The notes under the pieces: generated by a model | Seen by the model: only the letters and a program-made list of their open reading frames with translations | Told to the model about the DNA's origin: nothing | Databases searched by the model: none | Shown: one piece after another, positions 24,698 through 33,217 of the stretch | How positions within the stretch are numbered: the first letter of the stretch is position 1 | How the letters are laid out: each line of letters opens with the position of its first letter | Translations under genes and position numbers: made by a program | Origin: Nitrospira lenta | GTDB lineage: Bacteria > Nitrospirota > Nitrospiria > Nitrospirales > Nitrospiraceae | Length of the DNA: 64,000 nt | Assembly: GCF_900403705.1 (NCBI RefSeq) | Contig: NZ_OUNR01000001.1 | Location: 620,001 to 684,000 of the forward strand | Reading direction: 5' to 3'

Positions 24698-26075
24698 GGC
24701 CTCCCTTTATAGCATACTTCTCAAGCCGGTAGCGGAAGGATCGGGTGTTGAGCCGAAGCAATCTTGCCGCTTTCTTTTTTACCCACTTGGTCCGCTCCAA
24801 CGCCTTCAGCAAAAGGTCCTTCTCAAGGCCGTTGATCATTCCCTCAAGGTCCACCCCGTCTTCCGGCAGCTCAGTCGGGACGCCGCCCTGTTGTTGAGGC
24901 GATACCGTCCGATGAAGCCATCCGCGCATGTCAACATCCGTCACTGGACCACCCGTTGAGAATGCAACCACTCGCTCAATCAAGTTTTCCAACTCTCGCA
25001 CATTGCCGCGCCACTCATGCCCTAACAGCACTTGCATTGCCTCAGGGCTGATCACTGGCGTCGGCTTCCCGCTCTCATTGGAAAACCGCGTGAGAAAATG
25101 CGTGGCGAGCAGCGGGATATCGCCGGAGCGCAATCGAAGCGGCGGGAGCCGGATTGGAATGACGTCCAATCGATAATACAGATCTTCGCGAAAGGAGCCA
25201 TCGGCCACGGCCTTCTCAAGATCTTTGTTCGTCGCAGCTACGATGCGCACATCGACCTTAAGGTCCTGCGTCCCACCGACTCGGCGAAATTCACGTTCTT
25301 GAATAACCCGCAATAATTTCACTTGAATGGTCGGCGTCGTATCCCCAATCTCATCCAAGAAAATCGTACCGCCGTTCGCAACTTCGAACAGTCCGGCTTT
25401 ATTGGAAATGGCACCCGTGAACGAGCCCTTCATATGCCCAAACAACTCGCTCTCTAACAGCGTTTCGGGCACCGCGCTGCAATTCACAGCCACAAACGGC
25501 TGCGGGCTGCGCGCACTATTGTAGTGGATCGCCCGAGCCACCAACTCTTTGCCGGTCCCACTTTCTCCGCAAATCAAGACATTGCTCTTTGAGTCGGCCA
25601 CTTTCTTCACTACATCAAACACCTTCTGCATCGCCTCGCTCTGTCCTACCAACTGAGCAAAAGACGACTGACTCGCCATCTCGCGCTTCAACAAGATATT
25701 CTCTGTCGTCAACCGGCGCTTCTCGAGGGCATTCCGAATGATCAATTGCACTTCATCAACCTGGAACGGCTTTGTGAGATAGTCATACGCGCCCTGCTTC
25801 ATCGCATCCACAGCCGAATCCGCCGTGGCGAAAGCTGTAATGATCAAGACCACCGTTTCCGGCGACGCGGACTTGACGGCCCGGAGCACTTCCATCCCGT
25901 CTACTTTAGGCATCCGCAGATCCGTGATCACAAGATCGAATATTTCTTTTTGCACCTGCTCAATGGCCTCTTCCCCATCGGACACCGCGGTGACCGCATA
26001 CCCGGCCCGCTTGAGCATGATGCTCAACACTTCCCGCAAACTCTGTTCATCATCGACGACTAAGATCTTTTCCAT
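24690..26075 (-). CDS. pilR: NtrC-family sigma54 response regulator (PilR-like)
   Basis: 461 residues: receiver (Asp in VITDLRMPKVDG near 54), AAA+ activator domain (GESGTGKE Walker A near 170, ELFGHMKGSFTGAI near 215, GGTIFLDEIGD Walker B) and a C-terminal Fis-type helix-turn-helix (KKKAARLLRLNTRSFRYRLEKY). The sigma54-contact loop reads GSFTGA instead of GAFTGA. It overlaps the 3' end of a PilS-like kinase gene and lies near pilC, so it probably controls sigma54-dependent pilus genes; the target promoters are not in this window. PilR naming rests on context. Confidence 0.85.
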   Translation of the reverse strand: MEKILVVDDEQSLREVLSIMLKRAGYAVTAVSDGEEAIEQVQKEIFDLVITDLRMPKVDGMEVLRAVKSASPETVVLIITAFATADSAVDAMKQGAYDYLTKPFQVDEVQLIIRNALEKRRLTTENILLKREMASQSSFAQLVGQSEAMQKVFDVVKKVADSKSNVLICGESGTGKELVARAIHYNSARSPQPFVAVNCSAVPETLLESELFGHMKGSFTGAISNKAGLFEVANGGTIFLDEIGDTTPTIQVKLLRVIQEREFRRVGGTQDLKVDVRIVAATNKDLEKAVADGSFREDLYYRLDVIPIRLPPLRLRSGDIPLLATHFLTRFSNESGKPTPVISPEAMQVLLGHEWRGNVRELENLIERVVAFSTGGPVTDVDMRGWLHRTVSPQQQGGVPTELPEDGVDLEGMINGLEKDLLLKALERTKWVKKKAARLLRLNTRSFRYRLEKYAIKGGRD

Positions 26076-27823
26076 GGCTCCCTACCTTCATGCCAGAGTC
26101 TCACGCCCACCTCTCCCGAACGGGGCAAACACACCACAAATCGAGATCCCTCATGCTCTTTACTCTCAACCTTGATCCACCCGCCGTGCAAATCGACAAT
26201 CCGATGAACTGCGGCAAGGCCCAATCCTGACCCCTGCTTTTTCGTCGTAAAGAACGGAAGAAAGATATTGTCGAGATTTTTCTTCGAGATCCCGTCGCCA
26301 GTGTCTTGAAAAGAAATCTCGATGACATCCCCTTTACGCCCGCCAACATCTATGGCCCGACAGCCGGTTGCGATCATCAATTGTCCGCCCGTCGGCATGG
26401 CGTCGAATGCATTCGCGGCAAGATTCCAGAATACCTGCTTCAACTGATCTTGATCGACTTGACCAACCAACGCCTCGCGAGACGACTTTGTCTCAATGCG
26501 AATATTCGATCTCGTCCGAGCTTCATGCTGTACCAGATCCAGCGTATCAGCAAGGAGTTTATTCAAATCATGCTCGGCCAGATTCAACGCCGGCGGGCGT
26601 GCATACTGAAGAAACTCCGTGATGATCGTATCCAGCCGTGTCGCCTCTCGAATAGCGATGTCCATCAACCGCTGACTCGTCTCATCCGCATGAAGATCCT
26701 TCCGCAACATTTGCATCGCCCCGGCCAACGCACCGAGCGGATTGCGAATCTCATGCGCCATCCCGGCCGACATTTCACCCAAGCTGGCCAGCCACTCTTT
26801 TCGATGCATTTCCTCTTCAAGGTCTCGAATCTGCGTCAAATCCTTAAACACTCCGACCATCCCCATCGTCTTTCCACACTCCTGCAGTGGCGAGAGTGTC
26901 ATCCCCAGGACTAAGCGACTCCCATCCGCACGCGTGCACTCCACTTCAAACCGCAGATGCGCAGCACCTTCGTCCTGCACATCCAACGGTCGATCCGGAT
27001 GCCAATTAAATACGTCTCGCCAAGGGCGCCCTTGGACTTGCGCGAAATTGTGTCCGGTAGCTTCCTGAGCAGCGGGATTAAATGAGGTAATTCTTCCTTC
27101 CTCATCGGCGGTAAACACTCCGCTACTGATACTGCGAACAATGTTTTCATGAAACACTTGGAGCCGGCTAAGGCCCTGCTCTTTCTCCTTAAGAGAAGAG
27201 TCCGCACGTTGCAGCTGTTCCGTCAGCAGGCCACTCAAAAAACCCACGACCAAGAACGCGAGGCTGTGGACACCAAAGGTCTGAAGCGTTTCCGGCGCGC
27301 TCAGGCGTGTCCTGGGCAACCAGCCCCAGGCTTCCGTCAGCCCATACAATTGTAGATTGGTCAGAAGGCCCAAGAGAATCACACACGAACTGGCGGTCAG
27401 GAGGCCGACCTTCCGTCGAGGCACCAGGCTCGCCAACGTGACAGAAATCACGTACAGCACCAGAAACGGGCTCTCGATCCCACCGGTTCTTGCGATTAAG
27501 ACGGTTTCTAATAGGAAATCAATGCCGATTTGTACCCAGGCTAGTCGAACCAGCGCCTCAGAGGTTGTCGTTACGCGAAGCGCGACGGCATACCCGATAG
27601 TGATCGCGTAGGTGAACACGATCAGGCCATAGAACGTTTCAACCTGCTCCCCTCTCGTGACCTGAAAGGTCAAAGAAAGCCCGAGCAGAAGAGTCACAAC
27701 GAGGACTCTTAGGCTGATTAGCCATTGGATTCTAGTTCTGATTTCACCCACAGAAGCTCCGAGATCTAGAGGGGAAGTCCGTTCAATGCGGACTCCGGAA
27801 ACAGCAAGAGACCAGCTCACCAC
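26060..27823 (-). CDS. pilS: PilS-like membrane sensor histidine kinase
   Basis: 587 residues. About six membrane segments occupy residues ~30-200, followed by a coiled linker, a PAS domain (SGVFTADEEGRITSFNPAAQEATG...), a HisKA domain with the phospho-acceptor His in MAHEIRNPLGALAGAM near 357 and an HATPase domain (NLAANAFDAMP, DTGDGI, TKKQGSGLGLAAVHRIV). This matches PilS/AtoS-type kinases. The frame opens at GTG 27823 with no good ribosome site; GTG 27751 with GGAG six bases ahead (VGEIRTRIQWL) is an equally good start. It overlaps its cognate regulator by 16 bases. Confidence 0.85.
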   Translation of the reverse strand: MVSWSLAVSGVRIERTSPLDLGASVGEIRTRIQWLISLRVLVVTLLLGLSLTFQVTRGEQVETFYGLIVFTYAITIGYAVALRVTTTSEALVRLAWVQIGIDFLLETVLIARTGGIESPFLVLYVISVTLASLVPRRKVGLLTASSCVILLGLLTNLQLYGLTEAWGWLPRTRLSAPETLQTFGVHSLAFLVVGFLSGLLTEQLQRADSSLKEKEQGLSRLQVFHENIVRSISSGVFTADEEGRITSFNPAAQEATGHNFAQVQGRPWRDVFNWHPDRPLDVQDEGAAHLRFEVECTRADGSRLVLGMTLSPLQECGKTMGMVGVFKDLTQIRDLEEEMHRKEWLASLGEMSAGMAHEIRNPLGALAGAMQMLRKDLHADETSQRLMDIAIREATRLDTIITEFLQYARPPALNLAEHDLNKLLADTLDLVQHEARTRSNIRIETKSSREALVGQVDQDQLKQVFWNLAANAFDAMPTGGQLMIATGCRAIDVGGRKGDVIEISFQDTGDGISKKNLDNIFLPFFTTKKQGSGLGLAAVHRIVDLHGGWIKVESKEHEGSRFVVCLPRSGEVGVRLWHEGREPWKRS

Positions 27824-27868
27824 TGGCTCTTTTTTTGAGAGGGAGAGCCTTTACACTATCTGCTTGAT

Positions 27869-27908
27869 CCAAGAGGCACCGTGAAAACCGCTCCCCGGTG
27901 CCTCTTGG
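27869..27908. terminator. Strong 13-bp hairpin between pilC and the pilS-like gene
   Basis: CCAAGAGGCACCG (27869-27881) pairs perfectly with CGGTGCCTCTTGG (27896-27908) around a 14-base loop. No T-run flanks it on either strand, so it is not a textbook terminator. It may reduce read-through, stabilise the pilC mRNA end or mark RNA processing. A smaller GGCTCT/AGAGCC pair lies at 27825-27849, at the start of the kinase gene. Confidence 0.45.
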
Positions 27909-27940
27909 ACTACACTGACTGCGGGCTCTGACTGCACCCG

Positions 27941-29155
27941 CTACCCGATCGCGGACGCCATCGTGAAGATCGGCAAATACATGGCAATGACGATGAATCC
28001 AACTGTGACGCCGAGAAACACCATCATCATCGGTTCCAGCAAAGCGGTCAGATTCGTTACCGCTGCATCGACTTCGTCCTCATAGAAATCGGCGATTTTC
28101 CCGAGCATATTGTCGAGCGCACCGGTAGATTCACCGACGGCGATCATGTGGGTCACCATCTTGGGAAACGCCTCGCTCTTGGCCAGCGGCTCGGAAATCG
28201 TCTTCCCTCCGCTGATGCTGACGCGGGCATCCATCAACACATTTTCGATGACTTTATTCCCAGCCGTCTTCGCGCAAATCGACAAAGCCTCTAGCAGAGG
28301 AACTCCGCTCGTGATCAGCGTACCCAATGTCCGCGTAAACTTGGCCACCGACGCCTTGCGAATCAAGTCACCGAACACCGGCAATTTCAGAACAATCTTG
28401 TCAACCATTAACCTGCCCTGAGGAGTCGCGTAGTACTTCTTGAACGCGATCACTCCACCGACGATTGCACCGAGAATGATGTACCAATTCCCTTGCGCAA
28501 AGTTACTCATATCGATGACAAGTTGGGTCGGCCCAGGCAAGGCCATCTTGCCTCCAGACATTTCTTTAAACATTTTCTCAAAGACCGGAATGACCCAGAT
28601 CATCAACACCGTGATGACAATCGCCGCAATACCGCAAATAGCAGCCGGGTACACCATCGCGCTCTTGATCTGCGATTTCAGCTTCATCGCCTTTTCGATG
28701 TGTTTGGAAAGTCGCCCGAGAATCGTGTCCAGCAATCCGCCGACTTCACCGGCGTTCACCATGTTGCAGTAGAGATCATCGAAAATTTTCGGATGCCGAC
28801 GCAACGCATCGGAAAAGGTCGAACCACCTTCAACAGACCCCTTGATTTCGCCAACGGCCTTTCGAAGCGCTGCATTTTCAGACTGTGTCGAAAGAATCTC
28901 CAAACATTGAATCAAGGGCAAGCCCGCATTGATCATTGTCCCAAATTGGCGGGTGAACACGACGAGATCTTTTTCCGTCATCCCGTTGCCGAAACTCAGC
29001 TTAAACCCTTCTTTTGACCCCTTCTCCTCCAGGCTCGTCACCACCACGCTTTGCTTCCGGAGTTGGTCGACGGCCTCATCGCGGCTCTTGGCCACAAGCT
29101 CGCCCTTCTTAACCGCACCGGATTTGCTTCGTCCAACGTACGCAAACGTAGCCAT
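27941..29155 (-). CDS. pilC: Type IV pilus inner-membrane platform protein PilC (T2SS F family)
   Basis: 404 residues. Two homologous GspF domains are visible: FTRQFGTMINAGLPLIQCLEIL near residue 70 and FTRTLGTLITSGVPLLEALSIC near 270. Each is followed by membrane segments, and the C-terminus (LEPMMMVFLGVTVGFIVIAMYLPIFTM) is typical. PilC anchors the assembly ATPases under the pilus. It is first in a unit with the PilS/PilR pair. Confidence 0.94.
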   Translation of the reverse strand: MATFAYVGRSKSGAVKKGELVAKSRDEAVDQLRKQSVVVTSLEEKGSKEGFKLSFGNGMTEKDLVVFTRQFGTMINAGLPLIQCLEILSTQSENAALRKAVGEIKGSVEGGSTFSDALRRHPKIFDDLYCNMVNAGEVGGLLDTILGRLSKHIEKAMKLKSQIKSAMVYPAAICGIAAIVITVLMIWVIPVFEKMFKEMSGGKMALPGPTQLVIDMSNFAQGNWYIILGAIVGGVIAFKKYYATPQGRLMVDKIVLKLPVFGDLIRKASVAKFTRTLGTLITSGVPLLEALSICAKTAGNKVIENVLMDARVSISGGKTISEPLAKSEAFPKMVTHMIAVGESTGALDNMLGKIADFYEDEVDAAVTNLTALLEPMMMVFLGVTVGFIVIAMYLPIFTMASAIG

Positions 29156-29220
29156 AGGCGTGTAGTCCTGTTGTGGCTTCCTGAGAGCCGGTTAGGAAAC
29201 AAAGTGATATCTACGGGGTG

Positions 29221-29249
29221 AGTCTACTGGGGGGTCAAAAACCTGTCAA
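29221..29249 (-). promoter_or_regulatory. Putative sigma70-type promoter of pilC
   Basis: On the minus strand TTGACA (29244-29249) and TAGACT (29221-29226) are exactly 17 bases apart, giving a leader of about 60 bases before the pilC ATG at 29155. Confidence 0.5.
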
Positions 29250-29314
29250 AACAAATGCACTATTTATGCGGCATGAGCGCGATGGGAGCGCGCGGTACAG
29301 TCGGCGCACATACG

Positions 29315-29857
29315 TCAGCCGACAGACCCATTCAAGTACGTTCGTCGATACCCCCGATACAAATAGTGCAGCCCGGAGCCGAGCGTAAACGCCACCATGA
29401 CCAGCAACAACGGAAACAGCGCACCGATCTTCATGCCCCGCCAGATCATGGCAATCACCAGTACGACATACGTCAGTTGACACAATGTCGTCCCTTTGCC
29501 CAAGATCGTCGGCGTAATATCGATGGCAATATTCGTCACATGCGCGACTACTGTCCCCAGCATCAAGATGAGATCCCGGCTTACCACCAGAATCACAACC
29601 CATGACGGCACCAGATGCAGGATGGAAAGCGTGAGAAACGCCGAGGTGAGTAGAAGCTTGTCCGCCAATGGATCGAGAATTTCACCTAGCTTTGTCTGCT
29701 GATTAGTCAGGCGCGCAACCAACCCATCCAGCGCGTCGGTCAGGCCGGCGCAGAGCAAGGCCGCCAGCGCATAGCCATACTGCCGATAGGTCATGAACCC
29801 CACGAACACAGGGATCAGGAGAATTCTCAAGATCGTCAGACTATTCGGTATGTTCAT
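29315..29857 (-). CDS. pgsA: CDP-diacylglycerol-glycerol-3-phosphate 3-phosphatidyltransferase
   Basis: First committed enzyme of phosphatidylglycerol synthesis, integral in the inner membrane. The CDP-alcohol phosphotransferase motif is intact: DG..AR, eight residues, G...D...D (DALDGLVARLTNQ then GEILDPLADK). Four or more hydrophobic segments are present. I start it at MNIPNSLTILR (29857), the typical family start; ATG 29878 would add seven residues. Confidence 0.92.
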   Translation of the reverse strand: MNIPNSLTILRILLIPVFVGFMTYRQYGYALAALLCAGLTDALDGLVARLTNQQTKLGEILDPLADKLLLTSAFLTLSILHLVPSWVVILVVSRDLILMLGTVVAHVTNIAIDITPTILGKGTTLCQLTYVVLVIAMIWRGMKIGALFPLLLVMVAFTLGSGLHYLYRGYRRTYLNGSVG

Positions 29858-29901
29858 GCGGCTGCCTAGCGCCTCCATCCCCTGCTAAAACGCTCGCCGC
29901 C

Positions 29902-29931
29902 ATCTTAGTGAGGGGATTTTAGGCTTGTCAA
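29902..29931 (-). promoter_or_regulatory. Putative sigma70-type promoter of pgsA
   Basis: On the minus strand TTGACA (29926-29931) and TAAGAT (29902-29907) are 18 bases apart, directly upstream of pgsA. It is back-to-back with the promoter at 29937-29965; the two -35 boxes are only five bases apart. Confidence 0.5.
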
Positions 29932-29936
29932 CGCGG

Positions 29937-29965
29937 TTGCAGTGGCGCCGCCAGCCGCCTATAAT
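29937..29965 (+). promoter_or_regulatory. Putative sigma70-type promoter of the 105-residue protein gene
   Basis: TTGCAG (29937-29942) and a perfect TATAAT (29960-29965) are 17 bases apart. Transcription would start about 30 bases before the ATG at 30005. Confidence 0.6.
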
Positions 29966-30004
29966 CTGCCTCGCAATCTCCATGCAGACCCTCGGGAGGA
30001 ATCG

Positions 30005-30322
30005 ATGAGCGCGTTACCCTTGATGATGAAAAAAGAAGGACTTGTTGAGAAGCATCAGCTGGAAGGCGTGGACCCCAGTGATCGCTATTTTAGTCGCGCC
30101 CTCCTGGTGAGTCGAACCAGTGCAGGCTATTCTGGGAAAATCATGTACGAAGCCCTTATCGTCCAAGGAGGGTCTCATTCAACTATCGGAGCTGCCGTGC
30201 GCGAGGTCGTTGAAAAGCTTCAAGGAATGGGGTTTGTACGCATCCGCACAAGAGCCAACTTCAGAGGCGCCCGCTACCTCGCTGAAAAAGAAACCTGGGT
30301 CGACTATCCCGATCCCGCCTAA
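30005..30322 (+). CDS. Hypothetical protein, 105 residues
   Basis: A small soluble protein of unknown family. It reads as an alpha/beta fold: a central MYEALIVQGGSHSTIGAAVREVVEKLQGMGFVRIRTRAN followed by FRGARYLAEKETWVDYP. It has a consensus-like promoter and GGGAGGA four bases before ATG 30005, so it is very likely expressed. Its stop overlaps the end of the convergent serine hydrolase gene by 4 bases. Confidence 0.7.
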   Translation: MSALPLMMKKEGLVEKHQLEGVDPSDRYFSRALLVSRTSAGYSGKIMYEALIVQGGSHSTIGAAVREVVEKLQGMGFVRIRTRANFRGARYLAEKETWVDYPDPA

Positions 30323-31455
30323 ACAGATCCCACATATTCTCGATACACCAACTCGTGGATCAGCGGTCGAAACGCTTTGATCTGCTCATTCCTCCTGGTC
30401 GGATGCACCCGATTGGACAATAGTACGACCTCCAACTCATGAAGTGGATCAATCCATATCGATGTTCCCGTATACCCTAAATGGCCAAAAGAAACCTCGG
30501 ACAGAAATCTTCCGGCCGATGACGGAGACGATGGAGTATCCCACCCTAACGCCCAGCTCGACCCCGGCACACTAGACTGTTGACGGGTAAACTCTTTGAC
30601 AAGGTCAGGATCCAGACCAGACGACCGCCGATGATAGGCCTGTAACCAGGCCCCGGTGACTGCCAACACCGCCTCCGCCGTTCCGAAGAGCCCCGCATGC
30701 CCGGCCACACCGCCTAACGAAGCCGCGTTTTCATCATGCACCTCACCACACAATAAGCGCCCTCTCCAGGTATCGTGTTCCGTGGGCGCAACATCACCCT
30801 CACGGCGACGAGCATACTCAAGAAAAGTACCTATCCATTCTGTCGGCACAAATCCCAATTGCGAGATGCCCGCTAGGGAAGCGATCCGATCGCGAAAGAA
30901 TTCCTGGAGCGGAACCCTGCTACATCGCTCCACGATCATTCCCAAAAGCATAAACCCTAGGTCACTGTAGAGGCTCCGCACCCCTCGCTCATAGATCAGA
31001 GCTTCGTCTCGGATCAGTTTTACTAAGACGGTACGCGAGAGACTGCGCTGTTCTTCTGTCGCGGGGATGGAGGCGGTCGGGCTCAATCGCTCGTAATACC
31101 CTCGCCAACCAGGCAGTCCGGAACTATGCGTCAACAAATGCCAGAGCGACGCCATGCCAATCGGGCTACCAGTCAATTCCGGAAGTATCGATTCAACCCG
31201 ATCCTGCAGCTGACATTGTCCGGCTTGAGTGAGCAATATCAGCGCCGTCACCGTAGATAACGGCTTCGTGAGCGAGGCCAGATCATAGACCGTCGCCGGC
31301 TGGACAGCTCGAGCGGCATCAAGAGTCGACACGAGCCCAACGGGAAAGAGATCGGCCTGACCGCCACCGCGGCGCACCGCCAGCACCGCCCCGGGAAACA
31401 CTCCGTCCGTGACGGCCTGCTCAAGCGCCGCCTGAATTATAGAGGAATTCGGCAT
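30319..31455 (-). CDS. Serine hydrolase, class C beta-lactamase / PBP4-like fold
   Basis: 378 residues. The nucleophile motif SxxK is in YDLASLTKPLSTV near residue 60 and the YxN-like motif is YSDLGFMLLG near 162, with GHLGYTGTSIW (the HxG/KTG position) near 335. Members include peptidases, esterases and beta-lactamases; the actual activity cannot be read. No clear signal peptide is seen, so it may act in the cytoplasm. A catalytic Tyr-Ser-Asp instead of Tyr-x-Asn is seen in several esterase-type members. Confidence 0.82.
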   Translation of the reverse strand: MPNSSIIQAALEQAVTDGVFPGAVLAVRRGGGQADLFPVGLVSTLDAARAVQPATVYDLASLTKPLSTVTALILLTQAGQCQLQDRVESILPELTGSPIGMASLWHLLTHSSGLPGWRGYYERLSPTASIPATEEQRSLSRTVLVKLIRDEALIYERGVRSLYSDLGFMLLGMIVERCSRVPLQEFFRDRIASLAGISQLGFVPTEWIGTFLEYARRREGDVAPTEHDTWRGRLLCGEVHDENAASLGGVAGHAGLFGTAEAVLAVTGAWLQAYHRRSSGLDPDLVKEFTRQQSSVPGSSWALGWDTPSSPSSAGRFLSEVSFGHLGYTGTSIWIDPLHELEVVLLSNRVHPTRRNEQIKAFRPLIHELVYREYVGSV

Positions 31456-31566
31456 AGTGGAGCGTGACTCGCGAAGACAATGAGCGCACGATGATTACTG
31501 CATCAACGCGTTCGAACAGGCGTTCGGGAGCAGGAGCAATTCAAGATCACAACATCGCCAAAGAAA

Positions 31567-32082
31567 TCATGAGCGAGTCGAACTCGACTCCCCCTCCATC
31601 TTCCCCTCAGGAACCACTCCGCTATCCTGATAGGCTTCCGCGGACTCGACATCCAACATACGCTCAAACGTATGGAGCGTCGCCCGCATCCGTTCGACCA
31701 TGAGCAGCCGCTGCTTCTGCAACAAAGACAGATCCCGTTGCGTCTCACCCAATTCAACCCGGGCCTGTCGAACAACTTCGCCGGCCTTCAATTCGGCTTC
31801 TTTGACGATCAACTCCGCATCGCGGTTCGCGCTGCGCTTGACGTCGTCGGCCAGCGATTGCGCTGCGACGAGCGTATTCGAGAGCGTCGTCTCGGTCCGT
31901 TTCAATTCGGACACTTGCTGTTCCGTCATGGCCAGCCGTTCTCGCAGCAATGCATTGTCCCGATTCAACGATTCCACGGTTTGCGCCAACTCTTCGAGAA
32001 AGCGGTTGACCTCCTCGCGATCGTAGCCGCGGAGCTTCGTGCGAAATACCATCTGTTGAATGTCGAGCGGTGTAATCTTCAT
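31567..32082 (-). CDS. divIVA: DivIVA-domain protein
   Basis: About 171 residues. The N-terminus MKITPLDIQQMVFRTKLRGYDREEVNRFLEELAQ is the membrane-curvature-sensing DivIVA signature, and the rest is a long coiled coil. It probably marks poles or septa. I start it at ATG 32082; ATG 32094 (MGAAMKITP) is possible. It follows yggT, the common yggS-proC-yggT-divIVA arrangement downstream of ftsZ. Confidence 0.9.
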   Translation of the reverse strand: MKITPLDIQQMVFRTKLRGYDREEVNRFLEELAQTVESLNRDNALLRERLAMTEQQVSELKRTETTLSNTLVAAQSLADDVKRSANRDAELIVKEAELKAGEVVRQARVELGETQRDLSLLQKQRLLMVERMRATLHTFERMLDVESAEAYQDSGVVPEGKMEGESSSTRS

Positions 32083-32102
32083 AGCGGCCCCCATTCGTTG
32101 AG

Positions 32103-32399
32103 TCAGTTCATCCGCAACGCCAAATCTTTTAATGACTGCACCACAGCGAACTGCAGAAACGTCAAAATCAGAATGGCGATTATGGGCGAGAGATCGAGGC
32201 CCATGCGCCACCCCATCCAGCGGCGGATGGGCGCGAGCACCGGTTCAGTGGCACGATCGAGGAACTGGACGATCGGATTCCACGGATCGGGGTTGACCCA
32301 AGAGATCAAGGCCCGAGCGATGATGATCCACATATACAGCCACAATACATAGTCCAGCACCGTGGCAGTCCCCAACAGCACATTCCCAAACACAAACAT
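32103..32399 (-). CDS. yggT: YggT family membrane protein
   Basis: 98 residues, with two hydrophobic segments flanking the family signature WVNPDPWNPIVQFLDRATEPVLAPIRRWM. The role is not firmly established; links to osmotic tolerance and division have been proposed for the family. Its ATG overlaps the proC stop. Confidence 0.88.
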   Translation of the reverse strand: MFVFGNVLLGTATVLDYVLWLYMWIIIARALISWVNPDPWNPIVQFLDRATEPVLAPIRRWMGWRMGLDLSPIIAILILTFLQFAVVQSLKDLALRMN

Positions 32400-33217
32400 C
32401 AGCGTCCGAGCTCCTGAGATCGTTTCGTCGCCGCTTCAATGGCATCGATGAGCGTCGCGCGCATCCCCCCGGTTTCGAGACGATGCAGGCCGGCAATCGT
32501 CGTTCCGCCCGGAGACGCGACTTTGTCCTTGAGTCGAGCGGGGTGCTCCCCCGTCTCGATCACCATCTTCGCCGCGCCCAAAACGGTTTGTGCAGCCAGC
32601 ACCTCCGCCGTCGCACGGGGCAACCCCATCTTTACACCGCCATCAGCCATGGCTTCGATAGCCAGAAACACATAAGCCGGACCGCTGCCGCTGAGGCCTG
32701 TCACCGCATCCATCAACCGCTCTTCAACCGTCACAACCTTCCCGACCGATTCAAATATTGCACGCGCCGTTCCGGCGTCCGACTCAGAGACACCGGGCCC
32801 AATGGCCAAAGCCGTCATCCCTTCCTGCACCATGGCCGGGGTATTCGGCATGGCTCGCACTACTTTTGTTCCCGCTCCACCGGCTTTCGTGATGGCCTGA
32901 ATCGGAATCCCGGCGGCCACGGATATCGTGAGCGCCCGCTTCAAGTCTCCGGCAATATCGTTCATGACCGCATCAAGAATCTGCGGCTTAACGGCGAGGA
33001 CAATAATTCCCGCCCAGGCGGCCGCCTCGCGATTCGAACTGCCCACACGAACACCATGCAGGCGTTTCAATGCATCGCATCGCTGCGCAACCGGGTCTGT
33101 GGCCCAGATCTGATCCGGCTCGCAACAGCGCGTCGCGACAAGCCCGGCAATCAGCGCTTCGGCCATCTGGCCGCCACCGATAAAGGCAATCTTTTCAGCG
33201 ATACGAATCTTAGCCAT
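32399..33217 (-). CDS. proC: Pyrroline-5-carboxylate reductase
   Basis: Last step of proline synthesis. The 272 residues have a Rossmann start IAFIGGGQMAEALIAGL, VLAVKPQ, VVRAMPNTPAMVQEG and TGLSGSGPAYVFLAIEAMADGGVKMGL, all diagnostic. I chose ATG 33217 because GGAG sits at good spacing; TTG 33229 is upstream in frame. It overlaps the end of yggS by 8 bases. Confidence 0.95.
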   Translation of the reverse strand: MAKIRIAEKIAFIGGGQMAEALIAGLVATRCCEPDQIWATDPVAQRCDALKRLHGVRVGSSNREAAAWAGIIVLAVKPQILDAVMNDIAGDLKRALTISVAAGIPIQAITKAGGAGTKVVRAMPNTPAMVQEGMTALAIGPGVSESDAGTARAIFESVGKVVTVEERLMDAVTGLSGSGPAYVFLAIEAMADGGVKMGLPRATAEVLAAQTVLGAAKMVIETGEHPARLKDKVASPGGTTIAGLHRLETGGMRATLIDAIEAATKRSQELGR

